The notes below the pieces were generated by a model. That model saw only the letters and a list, made by a program, of their open reading frames with translations, was not told where the DNA came from and searched no databases. The translations under genes and the position numbers were made by a program. A stretch of DNA of 5,428 nucleotides, from assembly GCA_030544165.1 (NCBI GenBank), contig JAUNRP010000143.1, forward strand, positions 1 to 5,428, given 5' to 3'. This DNA comes from a bacterium (GTDB taxonomy: Bacteria > Actinomycetota > Actinomycetes > Actinomycetales > Actinomycetaceae). Below, in pieces: positions 1 to 5,428 of this stretch; the first letter of the stretch is position 1, and every line of letters begins with the position of its first letter.

Positions 1-1
1 C

Positions 2-2665
2 CTGGCGGCGGCTTGGACATCCGCGGCGGCCGGCGGGAAGATCCCGGTCTCCCTCAACGAGGCGAGCTACGCGGAGATCGCGGAGGCACGCGCGGTGGCC
101 CTGACCCGAGGGCTGGGCTGGTGGCAGCTCACCGCCCTCCCGCAGGACGCGGACCTGGAGAGCTTCGCTGAGGGTGCGCCAGATTCCCGTGAGGGTGCGC
201 CAGAATCTGGCGCACCCTCCCGAGAATCCCGCGCCCACACCAACACCATCGGCGCACGGGACGTGCGTGCCTACCGCGGCAACGTGGAGGGCGCGCTCGC
301 GGATATCCGGAACCTCACCCGTGAAGGCTGGCGCCTGGTCCTCACCACCGAGGGTCCCGGACCGGGCCGCCGGATGGCCGAGCAGCTCGGCGCCGTGGAC
401 GTGCCCGCCCGCATCACCGAGGGGATCGAGTCCCCGCCCGAGCCCGGGATCGTCCACGTGACCACCGCCTCCGCCGGCCCCGGACTCGTGGCCCCGGCAC
501 TCAAACTGGCCGTGGTCACCGAGGCGGACCTCACCGGCCGCGCCGGAACCTCCACGCGTGACATGCGCAAGATGCCCGCCCGCCGGAAGAACGTGGTGGA
601 CCCGCTCGCCCTCAAGCCGGGGGACCACGTGGTCCACGATCAACACGGCGTGGGGAAGTTCGTGGAACTGGTCCAGCGCACCGTGGGACGAGGCAAGGAC
701 GCCACCACCCGCGAGTACATGGTGATCGAGTACGCCCCCTCCAAGCGGGGCCAGGCGGGGGACCGGCTGTTCGTCCCCACCGATTCCCTCGATCAGGTCA
801 CCCGCTACTCCGGCGGAGAGTCCCCACCCCTGAACCGCATGGGAGGCAGCGACTGGGCTTCCACCAAGTCCAAGGCCCGCCGGGCCGTACGAGAGATCGC
901 CGCGGAACTCATCCGCCTCTACGCCGCCCGCACCGCCACCGCGGGCCATCAGTACGGCCCGGACACCCCGTGGCAGCGGGAGCTGGAGGATGCCTTCCCC
1001 TACTCGGAGACACCGGACCAGCTCGTCACCATCGATGAGGTGAAGGCGGACATGGAGAAGCCGGTCCCCATGGACCGCCTCATCTCCGGGGATGTGGGCT
1101 ACGGCAAGACCGAGATCGCCGTGCGCGCCGCCTTCAAGGCCGTCCAGGACGGCAAGCAGGTGGCGATCCTCGTCCCCACCACACTGCTGGTGCAGCAGCA
1201 CTTCGAGACCTTCTCCGAGCGCTACGCCGGCTTCCCCATCACCGTTCGCGCGCTCTCCCGCTTCCAGTCCGCCAAGGAATCCGCGGAGACCCGCGAGGGT
1301 CTCGCGGCCGGAACCGTGGACGTGGTGATCGGCACCCACCGCCTCCTCACCGGGGAGGTCAGCTTCAAGGACCTCGGACTGGTGGTGATCGATGAGGAGC
1401 AGCGGTTCGGCGTGGAGCACAAGGAGACCCTCAAGCAGCTCCGCACCAACGTGGACGTGCTCGCCATGTCCGCCACCCCCATCCCGCGCACGCTCGAGAT
1501 GGCCATCACCGGCATCCGGGAGATGTCCACGCTCGCCACCCCGCCGGAGGAGCGCCACCCCGTGCTCACGTTCGTGGGCCCCTACGAGGACCGCCAGGTG
1601 GCTGCGGCCATCCGCCGCGAGCTCCTCCGCGAGGGCCAGGTCTTCTTCGTCCACAACAAGGTGAAGACGATCGGAGCCACCGCCGCCCGCATCCAGGAGC
1701 TGGTCCCCGAGGCCCGGATCGCGATCGCCCACGGCCAGATGAACGAGCACCAGCTCGAGAAGGTGATCGTGGACTTCTGGAACGGGGACTTCGATGTGCT
1801 GGTGTGCACCACCATCGTGGAGACCGGGCTGGACATCTCCAACGCCAACACCCTGATCGTGGACCGGGCGGACCAGTTCGGCCTCTCCCAGATGCACCAG
1901 CTCCGCGGCCGCGTGGGCCGTGGGCGCGAACGCGCCTACGCCTACTTCTTCTACCCGCCGGACCACACCCTCACCGAGACCGCCCACGATCGCCTCACCA
2001 CCATCGCCGCCCACACGGACCTGGGCGCCGGCATCCAGGTGGCCATGAAGGACCTCGAGATCCGCGGCGCCGGAAACCTGCTGGGCGGGGAGCAGTCCGG
2101 CCACATCGCCGGCGTGGGGTTCGACCTCTACGTCCGCATGGTCTCCGAGGCCGTGGCCGGGTTCAAGGGGGAGGACACCCAGCGGGCGGACGTGCGCATC
2201 GAACTGCCCATCAACGCCCACGTGCCCCACGAGTACATCGCCCACGAGCGCCTCCGCCTCGAGGCCTACTCCAAGATCGCGGCCGCAGACTCTGACGCGG
2301 ACCTCGAGGCCGTCCGCGCCGAGCTCACCGATCGCTACGGCCCCATCCCCGAGCCCGTGGAGCGCCTCTTCTCCGTGGCACGCCTGCGCCACCACGCCCG
2401 CGAGGTGGGCCTCGCGGAGATGACCGGCCAGGGCAAGTACGTGCGCATCTCCCCACTCGAGATCCCCGAATCCGCGCAACTGCGCCTCAAGCGCCTCCAC
2501 CCGGGCACGATCCTCAAGCCCGCGATCCGCGCGGCCCTCATCCCCTTCCCCACCACCGCCAGGCTCGGCGGCACACCGCTGAGCGACGCCCCACTGCTCA
2601 CGTGGCTCGAGGAGCTCATCGCGATCCTGCGCCCCATCGGCAGCGCCGCCCCCACCGGGGGCTAG
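2..2665 (+). CDS. mfd: Transcription-repair coupling factor Mfd, 5'-truncated by window edge
   Basis: Mfd is an ATP-driven DNA translocase that pushes stalled RNA polymerase off damaged templates and recruits UvrA for nucleotide excision repair. The frame is open to the left edge, so 887 C-terminal residues are seen of a family normally about 1150-1230 long; most of the N-terminal UvrB-like module is missing. Numbering from the edge, a linker with a translated palindromic repeat lies at about 57-77 and D3 follows. The CarD-like RNA-polymerase-interacting domain spans about 204-272 (VHDQHGVGKF to FVPTDSLDQVTRYSG). The RecG-like motor carries Walker A GDVGYGKT (363-370), DEEQ box (464-467), SATPIPRT (490-497) and motif VI QLRGRVGRG (633-641), followed by an intact D7. 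All catalytic motifs look functional. The only oddity is the repeat insert. The GTG at position 95 is an internal valine, not the start. Stop TAG is at 2663-2665. The identification is secure. Confidence 0.97.
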   Translation: MAAAWTSAAAGGKIPVSLNEASYAEIAEARAVALTRGLGWWQLTALPQDADLESFAEGAPDSREGAPESGAPSRESRAHTNTIGARDVRAYRGNVEGALADIRNLTREGWRLVLTTEGPGPGRRMAEQLGAVDVPARITEGIESPPEPGIVHVTTASAGPGLVAPALKLAVVTEADLTGRAGTSTRDMRKMPARRKNVVDPLALKPGDHVVHDQHGVGKFVELVQRTVGRGKDATTREYMVIEYAPSKRGQAGDRLFVPTDSLDQVTRYSGGESPPLNRMGGSDWASTKSKARRAVREIAAELIRLYAARTATAGHQYGPDTPWQRELEDAFPYSETPDQLVTIDEVKADMEKPVPMDRLISGDVGYGKTEIAVRAAFKAVQDGKQVAILVPTTLLVQQHFETFSERYAGFPITVRALSRFQSAKESAETREGLAAGTVDVVIGTHRLLTGEVSFKDLGLVVIDEEQRFGVEHKETLKQLRTNVDVLAMSATPIPRTLEMAITGIREMSTLATPPEERHPVLTFVGPYEDRQVAAAIRRELLREGQVFFVHNKVKTIGATAARIQELVPEARIAIAHGQMNEHQLEKVIVDFWNGDFDVLVCTTIVETGLDISNANTLIVDRADQFGLSQMHQLRGRVGRGRERAYAYFFYPPDHTLTETAHDRLTTIAAHTDLGAGIQVAMKDLEIRGAGNLLGGEQSGHIAGVGFDLYVRMVSEAVAGFKGEDTQRADVRIELPINAHVPHEYIAHERLRLEAYSKIAAADSDADLEAVRAELTDRYGPIPEPVERLFSVARLRHHAREVGLAEMTGQGKYVRISPLEIPESAQLRLKRLHPGTILKPAIRAALIPFPTTARLGGTPLSDAPLLTWLEELIAILRPIGSAAPTGG
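170..228. repeat. Translated palindromic repeat inside mfd (two direct copies plus one inverted)
   Basis: The unit GAGGGTGCGCCAGATTC plus CCGT occurs at 170-190. It restarts at 191-204 and is followed by the exact inverted core TCTGGCGCACCCTC at 206-219. The second and third copies form a perfect 14-bp inverted repeat around A205. The symmetry continues to 182-228 with 21 of 23 positions paired (mismatches at 187/223 and 190/220). Alternatively, copy one (170-186) pairs perfectly with 203-219 over 17 bp around a 16-nt loop. The 21-nt period is seven codons, so Mfd gains a Gly/Ala/Pro/Ser-rich run (EGAPDSR, EGAPESG, APSRES) between well-conserved flanks. It falls, by rough alignment to E. coli Mfd numbering, in the linker between the UvrB-like module and D3, where an insert would be tolerated. 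No T-run follows, so it is not a terminator. Confidence 0.9.
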
Positions 2666-2688
2666 GATGACCGGAGAGACCCCATCCC

Positions 2689-2694
2689 AGGAGG
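2689..2694 (+). promoter_or_regulatory. Ribosome binding site of the lipoprotein gene
   Basis: AGGAGG ends 4 nt before the GTG at 2699 and is a perfect anti-Shine-Dalgarno match. It fixes the GTG as the start, which also places a normal lipoprotein signal peptide at the N-terminus. The spacing is slightly short. Confidence 0.85.
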
Positions 2695-2698
2695 AACT

Positions 2699-3235
2699 GT
2701 GATCCGCACGCCCGCCCGCCTCGCCGCCGTCGCCGCCGTGGCCGCCGCCGCCCTCGCCGGGTGCCAGGCGCCCGGAACCGCCGCCGTGGTCAACGGCGAG
2801 CGCGTGACGGATCGCGAGGTCTCCGCACTCGTCCAGGATGTGCGCACCGTCCTCGGAGGCGATGTCACCCCCGCCGGAGCGCTGAGCATCCTCGCGATGG
2901 GCCGCGCGCTCGAGCCATTGGCCGAGGAGTACGGCGAGGGCATCTCCGAGCAGGAACTGCTCGGCATGGTCAACGAGAGCCGCGCCATATACGGAGATCC
3001 CGCCGTGGGTCCTGACGATGTCTCCGACGCCCTCTACGACGGCCTGCGCGCCCAGTTCTGGTTCTCCGGCCTCCAGAACGGCACCGTTGACCCGGACTTC
3101 AGCGCCGCCGCCGGCGATGCCCTCACCAACGTGGACGTCACCGTCAACCCGCGCTACGGCCTCACGGGCTCCGAGGACGGCGAGCCGTTCCAGCCCGTCA
3201 TGGCCGAGTGGATCGCCACCCCCACCTCCCGCTGA
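2699..3235 (+). CDS. Putative lipoprotein with SurA-N-like segment, no isomerase domain
   Basis: This 178-aa protein has a lipoprotein signal peptide: basic MIRTPAR, an Ala/Val-rich core, and lipobox L-A-G-C with the acylated Cys at residue 22. It is therefore expected on the outer face of the cytoplasmic membrane. Residues 28-41 (AAVVNGERVTDREV) resemble the start of SurA/PrsA-type chaperones and are followed by predicted helices to about 125. No parvulin peptidyl-prolyl isomerase domain follows; the chain ends soon after VDVTVNPRYG (145-154), which I recall as conserved in actinobacterial homologues beside mfd and mazG. It starts 33 nt after the mfd stop with its own strong ribosome binding site, and mazG begins within 3 nt of its stop, so co-transcription is likely. 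A chaperone-like or periplasmic binding role is only inference. It occupies the general neighbourhood of M. tuberculosis lpqU, but I see no basis for calling it LpqU. Confidence 0.85.
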   Translation: MIRTPARLAAVAAVAAAALAGCQAPGTAAVVNGERVTDREVSALVQDVRTVLGGDVTPAGALSILAMGRALEPLAEEYGEGISEQELLGMVNESRAIYGDPAVGPDDVSDALYDGLRAQFWFSGLQNGTVDPDFSAAAGDALTNVDVTVNPRYGLTGSEDGEPFQPVMAEWIATPTSR

Positions 3236-3237
3236 GA

Positions 3238-4044
3238 ATGCCCACTCCCGACGGCGGAACCCCCGTTGCGCGGTCCACTCCCGACGGCGGAACTCACCTC
3301 CCGTCACCCTCTCCCGACGGCGGAACTCACCTTCCGTCCGGACGCGCGCGTGGGCTGCGTCTCCTCGAGGCGGTGGCCGTCATGGATCGGCTGCGTTCGC
3401 CCGGCGGGTGCCCCTGGGACGCCGAGCAGACCCACGCCTCCCTCATCCCCTACGCCCTGGAAGAGGCGTACGAGGTGGCGGACGCCGTGGACCGCGAGGA
3501 CTGGGACGAACTCGTGGAGGAACTCGGCGATCTCCTCCTCCAGGTGGTCTTCCACGCCCGGGTGGCGGAGGACCGCACCCGCGCAGAGGGCGGTTTCACG
3601 ATCGACGACGTGGCCAACTCCCTCGTGGCCAAGCTGGTGCGCCGCCACCCCCACGTGTTCGAGGGCGTGGAGCTCACCACCGAGGACGAGCTCTACGCCA
3701 ACTGGGAGAACGTGAAGCGGGCCGAGCGCGAGGCGAAGGGCTCCACGGACACCAAGGGCCGCGAACTGGCCGCCTCGCTCGCCCGGATCCCACGCGGTAC
3801 CCCGCCCACGGTTGCCCTCCCCAAGGTGGCCGAGAAGGTGGGGAAGGCGGGACTGGACGTGGCGGACCTGGCCCGGGAGGCGTCGTCGGCGGAACCGGAG
3901 GGGGCAGTGCTGGGAGAGGCGCTTCTGGACGTGGCCGTACGCGGCGGAGACCCGGACGGCGAGCTGCGCGCGTGGCTGGCGGCGTTCGTGGCGGCGGCGG
4001 GGGCGGCCGAGGAGGCTGCAGCACGCGGCGAGGGTGAGGCATAG
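3238..4044 (+). CDS. mazG: Nucleoside triphosphate pyrophosphohydrolase MazG
   Basis: MazG hydrolyses (d)NTPs, including damaged ones, to monophosphates and pyrophosphate with Mg2+. From ATG 3238 the protein is 268 aa. The N-terminal MazG domain starts near LRLLEAVAVMDRLRSPGGCPWD and holds the metal-binding signature EExxE (E75, E76, E79) and ExxD (E95, D98), then FTIDDVANSLVAKL and HPHVF. The C-terminal half keeps a relic of the second MazG repeat (ALPKVAEKVGKAGLDV) but lacks its EExxE motif, as in the M. tuberculosis protein rather than the two-domain E. coli enzyme. Residues 3-35 are a translated 33-nt tandem repeat. Start choice: ATG 3238 sits 2 nt after the lipoprotein stop, suiting translational coupling, but has no clear Shine-Dalgarno. 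ATG 3208 would overlap the lipoprotein gene by 28 nt. GTG 3373 and ATG 3382 would avoid the repeat, but both cut into family-conserved sequence. Function is secure; the start is moderately so. Confidence 0.9.
   Translation: MPTPDGGTPVARSTPDGGTHLPSPSPDGGTHLPSGRARGLRLLEAVAVMDRLRSPGGCPWDAEQTHASLIPYALEEAYEVADAVDREDWDELVEELGDLLLQVVFHARVAEDRTRAEGGFTIDDVANSLVAKLVRRHPHVFEGVELTTEDELYANWENVKRAEREAKGSTDTKGRELAASLARIPRGTPPTVALPKVAEKVGKAGLDVADLAREASSAEPEGAVLGEALLDVAVRGGDPDGELRAWLAAFVAAAGAAEEAAARGEGEA
3245..3343. repeat. Three tandem 33-nt repeats at the 5' end of mazG
   Basis: The core CTCCCGACGGCGGAAC begins at 3245, 3278 and 3311, exactly 33 nt apart. Copies two and three agree at 27 of the first 28 positions, continuing TCACCT(C/T)CCGTC. 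Copies one and two share 19 nt including the upstream CCA, and copy one diverges after the core. The period equals 11 codons. In the mazG frame the copies read TPDGGTPVARS, TPDGGTHLPSP and SPDGGTHLPSG, running straight from the start codon into conserved MazG sequence. The third copy can fold weakly (GGCGGAA with TTCCGTC, one G-T pair, 6-nt loop). The peptide is hydrophilic and Pro/Gly/Ser/Thr-rich, so probably disordered if translated. Confidence 0.92.
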
Positions 4045-4047
4045 CAC

Positions 4048-4084
4048 TTCCGCCACTGGCTAAAGGGGCGAATCGTGGGCGGAA
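4048..4084 (+). terminator. Possible hairpin downstream of mazG
   Basis: TTCCGCC (4048-4054) is perfectly complementary to GGCGGAA (4078-4084), with two more pairs (AC with GT) possible past a bulged G. It begins 3 nt after the mazG stop. The loop is long, about 19-23 nt, and no T-run follows, so it is a weak intrinsic-terminator candidate. It could instead be a transcript 3'-end stabiliser or part of the upstream eno promoter region. Confidence 0.3.
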
Positions 4085-4088
4085 AGGC

Positions 4089-4119
4089 CTGCCGGTTCCT
4101 GGCCCGATGCCCATAGGCT
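4089..4119 (+). promoter_or_regulatory. Predicted promoter of eno
   Basis: TAGGCT at 4114-4119 fits the actinobacterial housekeeping -10 consensus TANNNT. A poor -35 candidate, CTGCCG (4089-4094), lies upstream with a 19-nt spacer. Transcription would begin near 4126, giving a leader of about 30 nt that contains the ribosome binding site. The -10 is convincing in position and sequence; the -35 is not. A separate promoter makes sense for a highly expressed glycolytic gene placed behind a repair operon. Confidence 0.55.
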
Positions 4120-4144
4120 GGCCGGGTAAGCGTCACGAAGACAA

Positions 4145-4150
4145 AAGGAG
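4145..4150 (+). promoter_or_regulatory. Ribosome binding site of eno
   Basis: AAGGAG sits 5 nt before the GTG at 4156 in an A-rich, probably unstructured context (ACAAAAGGAGAACCA). It decides the start in favour of this GTG, which also gives the expected enolase N-terminus. Confidence 0.88.
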
Positions 4151-4155
4151 AACCA

Positions 4156-5428
4156 GTGGCCAGCATCGAAGCTGTTGGAGCACGTGAAATCCTCGACTCG
4201 CGCGGTTTCCCCACCGTGGAGGTCGAGATCATGCTCGAGGACGGCACCGTTTCGCGTGCAGCAGTTCCCTCCGGCGCATCCACGGGCGCGTTCGAGGCGA
4301 ACGAGCGCCGTGATGGCGACAAGGGCCGCTACGGCGGCAAGGGCGTCTCGGACGCAGTGGACGCGGTACTCGAGGAGATCGCCCCCGAGATCCTCGGAAT
4401 GGAGTCCACCGACCAGCGTGCGATCGACCAGGCAATGCTCGATCTGGATGGCACCACCAACAAGTCCAAGCTCGGCGCCAACGCCATCCTGGGCGTCTCG
4501 CTCGCCGTTGCCCGCGCCTCTGCCGACTACGCGGAACTGCCGCTCTACCGCTACCTCGGCGGCCCGAACGCGCACCTGCTGCCCGTTCCCATGATGAACA
4601 TCCTCAACGGCGGCTCCCACGCGGACTCCAACGTTGACATCCAGGAGTTCATGATCGCCCCCATCGGGTTCGACTCCTTCAAGGAGGCCGTGCGCTGCGG
4701 ATCCGAGGTCTACCACTCGCTGAAGTCGGTGCTCAAGGGCCGCGGGCTCGCCACAGGACTCGGCGATGAGGGTGGCTTCGCCCCCAACCTGGAGACCAAC
4801 CGTGCGGCGCTCGACCTCATCCTCGAGGCGATCGAGAAGGCCGGCTACACGCCGGGCGAGGACGTGGCGCTGGCGCTGGACGTGGCGGCCACCGAGTTCT
4901 TCCGCGATGGCGCCTACCAGATGGAGGGCCGCGCGCTCTCCACGGACGAGATCCTCAGCTACTACGAGGACCTGGTGTCCAACTACCCGCTGGTCTCCAT
5001 CGAGGACCCGCTCTCCGAGGACGAGTGGGACGCCTGGGTGGCCCTCACCCAGAAGGTGGGCGACCGCGTGCAGCTCGTGGGCGACGACCTGTTCGTCACC
5101 AACCCGGAGCGCCTCCAGCGCGGCATCGACATGGGCGCCGCGAACGCCCTGCTCGTGAAGGTGAACCAGATCGGTACCCTCACCGAGACCCTGGACGCCG
5201 TGGACACCGCGCACCGCAACGGCTACCGCTCGATGACCTCGCACCGTTCCGGTGAGACCGAGGACACCACCATCGCGGACCTCGCGGTTGCCACCAACTC
5301 CGGCCAGATCAAGACCGGTGCACCGGCCCGCTCCGAGCGCGTGGCCAAGTACAACCAGCTCCTCCGCATCGAGGAGGAGCTCGAGGACGCAGCGGTGTAC
5401 GCGGGCGCCAAGGCGTTCCCGCGCTTCA
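4156..5428 (+). CDS. eno: Enolase (phosphopyruvate hydratase), cut at its last codon(s)
   Basis: Enolase interconverts 2-phosphoglycerate and phosphoenolpyruvate in glycolysis and gluconeogenesis, in the cytoplasm, using two Mg2+. From GTG 4156 there are 424 complete codons, beginning MASIEAVGAREILDSRG and ending AFPRF. Actinobacterial enolases are about 425-430 aa, so at most a few residues and the stop are missing. Visible features are the mobile loop SGASTG (39-44), the GDEGGF motif with catalytic Glu205, metal ligands Asp242, Glu283 (SIEDPL) and Asp310 (VGDDLF), the catalytic base Lys335 within the signature LLVKVNQIGTLTET (332-345), SHRSGETED (362-370), and Lys386 in the active site. All key residues are intact, and the sequence contains none of the repeats seen in mfd and mazG. 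It lies 111 nt after mazG behind its own predicted promoter. Confidence 0.98.
   Translation, partial: MASIEAVGAREILDSRGFPTVEVEIMLEDGTVSRAAVPSGASTGAFEANERRDGDKGRYGGKGVSDAVDAVLEEIAPEILGMESTDQRAIDQAMLDLDGTTNKSKLGANAILGVSLAVARASADYAELPLYRYLGGPNAHLLPVPMMNILNGGSHADSNVDIQEFMIAPIGFDSFKEAVRCGSEVYHSLKSVLKGRGLATGLGDEGGFAPNLETNRAALDLILEAIEKAGYTPGEDVALALDVAATEFFRDGAYQMEGRALSTDEILSYYEDLVSNYPLVSIEDPLSEDEWDAWVALTQKVGDRVQLVGDDLFVTNPERLQRGIDMGAANALLVKVNQIGTLTETLDAVDTAHRNGYRSMTSHRSGETEDTTIADLAVATNSGQIKTGAPARSERVAKYNQLLRIEEELEDAAVYAGAKAFPRF

Noticed and set aside
95..97. GTG as the mfd start
   Set aside because: The frame continues upstream to the window edge with Mfd-like sequence (KIPVSLNEASYAEIAEARAV), and a start here would lack the UvrB-like module of the family.
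170..228. Repeat in mfd as an intrinsic terminator or CRISPR fragment
   Set aside because: It is internal to a coding region with no T-run, and the copies abut each other without unique spacers.
2648..2662. GCCCCC-ACC-GGGGGC hairpin at the end of mfd as a terminator
   Set aside because: It lies in the last mfd codons, has only 6 bp and a 3-nt loop, and is followed by no T-run; the lipoprotein gene starts 33 nt later with a strong ribosome binding site, favouring read-through.
3245..3343. 33-nt tandem repeat as a CRISPR array
   Set aside because: The conserved core is only 16-28 nt, the remaining 5-17 nt are too short to be spacers, and the array is in frame with mazG with no cas genes nearby.
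3018..4037. 339-codon + strand open frame across the lipoprotein-mazG junction
   Set aside because: Its translation is Arg/Pro/Gly-rich low-complexity typical of out-of-frame high-GC DNA, and it overlaps two well-supported genes.
3304..4056. 250-codon - strand open frame opposite mazG
   Set aside because: Antisense shadow with His/Leu/Val/Gly bias and no recognisable domain; the + strand carries the intact MazG signature.
4060..5244. Long open frame (394 codons) on the - strand opposite eno
   Set aside because: It is a shadow of the G/C-biased enolase codons: no known protein is recognisable, it has no ribosome binding site, and it lies wholly antisense to a clear enolase apart from the spacer.

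Overview
The window is a GC-rich stretch of four co-directional housekeeping genes, all on the + strand. Third positions are strongly G/C biased and two of the genes start with GTG. There is a typical actinobacterial -10 (TAGGCT) ahead of eno. The order mfd - lipoprotein - mazG - eno recalls the Mycobacterium tuberculosis neighbourhood mfd-mazG-lpqU-eno. This points to an actinomycete (Actinomycetota), and the Mfd and MazG sequences look more like Micrococcales/Actinomycetales than mycobacteria. I cannot name the genus.

Layout. Positions 2-2665 hold the C-terminal three quarters of mfd, the transcription-repair coupling factor, whose 5' end lies outside the window. After 33 nt and a strong Shine-Dalgarno, a 178-aa lipoprotein with a SurA-N-like segment runs 2699-3235. 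mazG, a nucleoside triphosphate pyrophosphohydrolase, follows almost without a gap (ATG at 3238, stop at 4044). A 111-nt intergenic region carries a possible hairpin, a promoter and a ribosome binding site. eno (enolase) then runs from 4156 off the right edge; 424 codons are present and probably only a residue or two plus the stop is missing. No stretch over 300 bases lacks a gene.

How they work together. The first three genes are spaced like one transcription unit: removal of stalled RNA polymerase with recruitment of excision repair, an envelope lipoprotein of unknown role, and nucleotide-pool cleaning. eno has its own promoter and serves glycolysis.

The unusual material is repeat DNA inside coding sequence. 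A 21-nt unit occurs twice directly and once inverted within mfd (170-228), forming a near-perfect 47-nt palindrome that is translated in frame in an interdomain linker. A different 33-nt unit is repeated three times in tandem right after the mazG ATG (3245-3343) and reads as an 11-residue repeat. Both have periods divisible by three and keep the host frame open. I see no defence system, mobile-element gene, RNA gene or CRISPR array, so these in-frame repeats are the part most worth following up.
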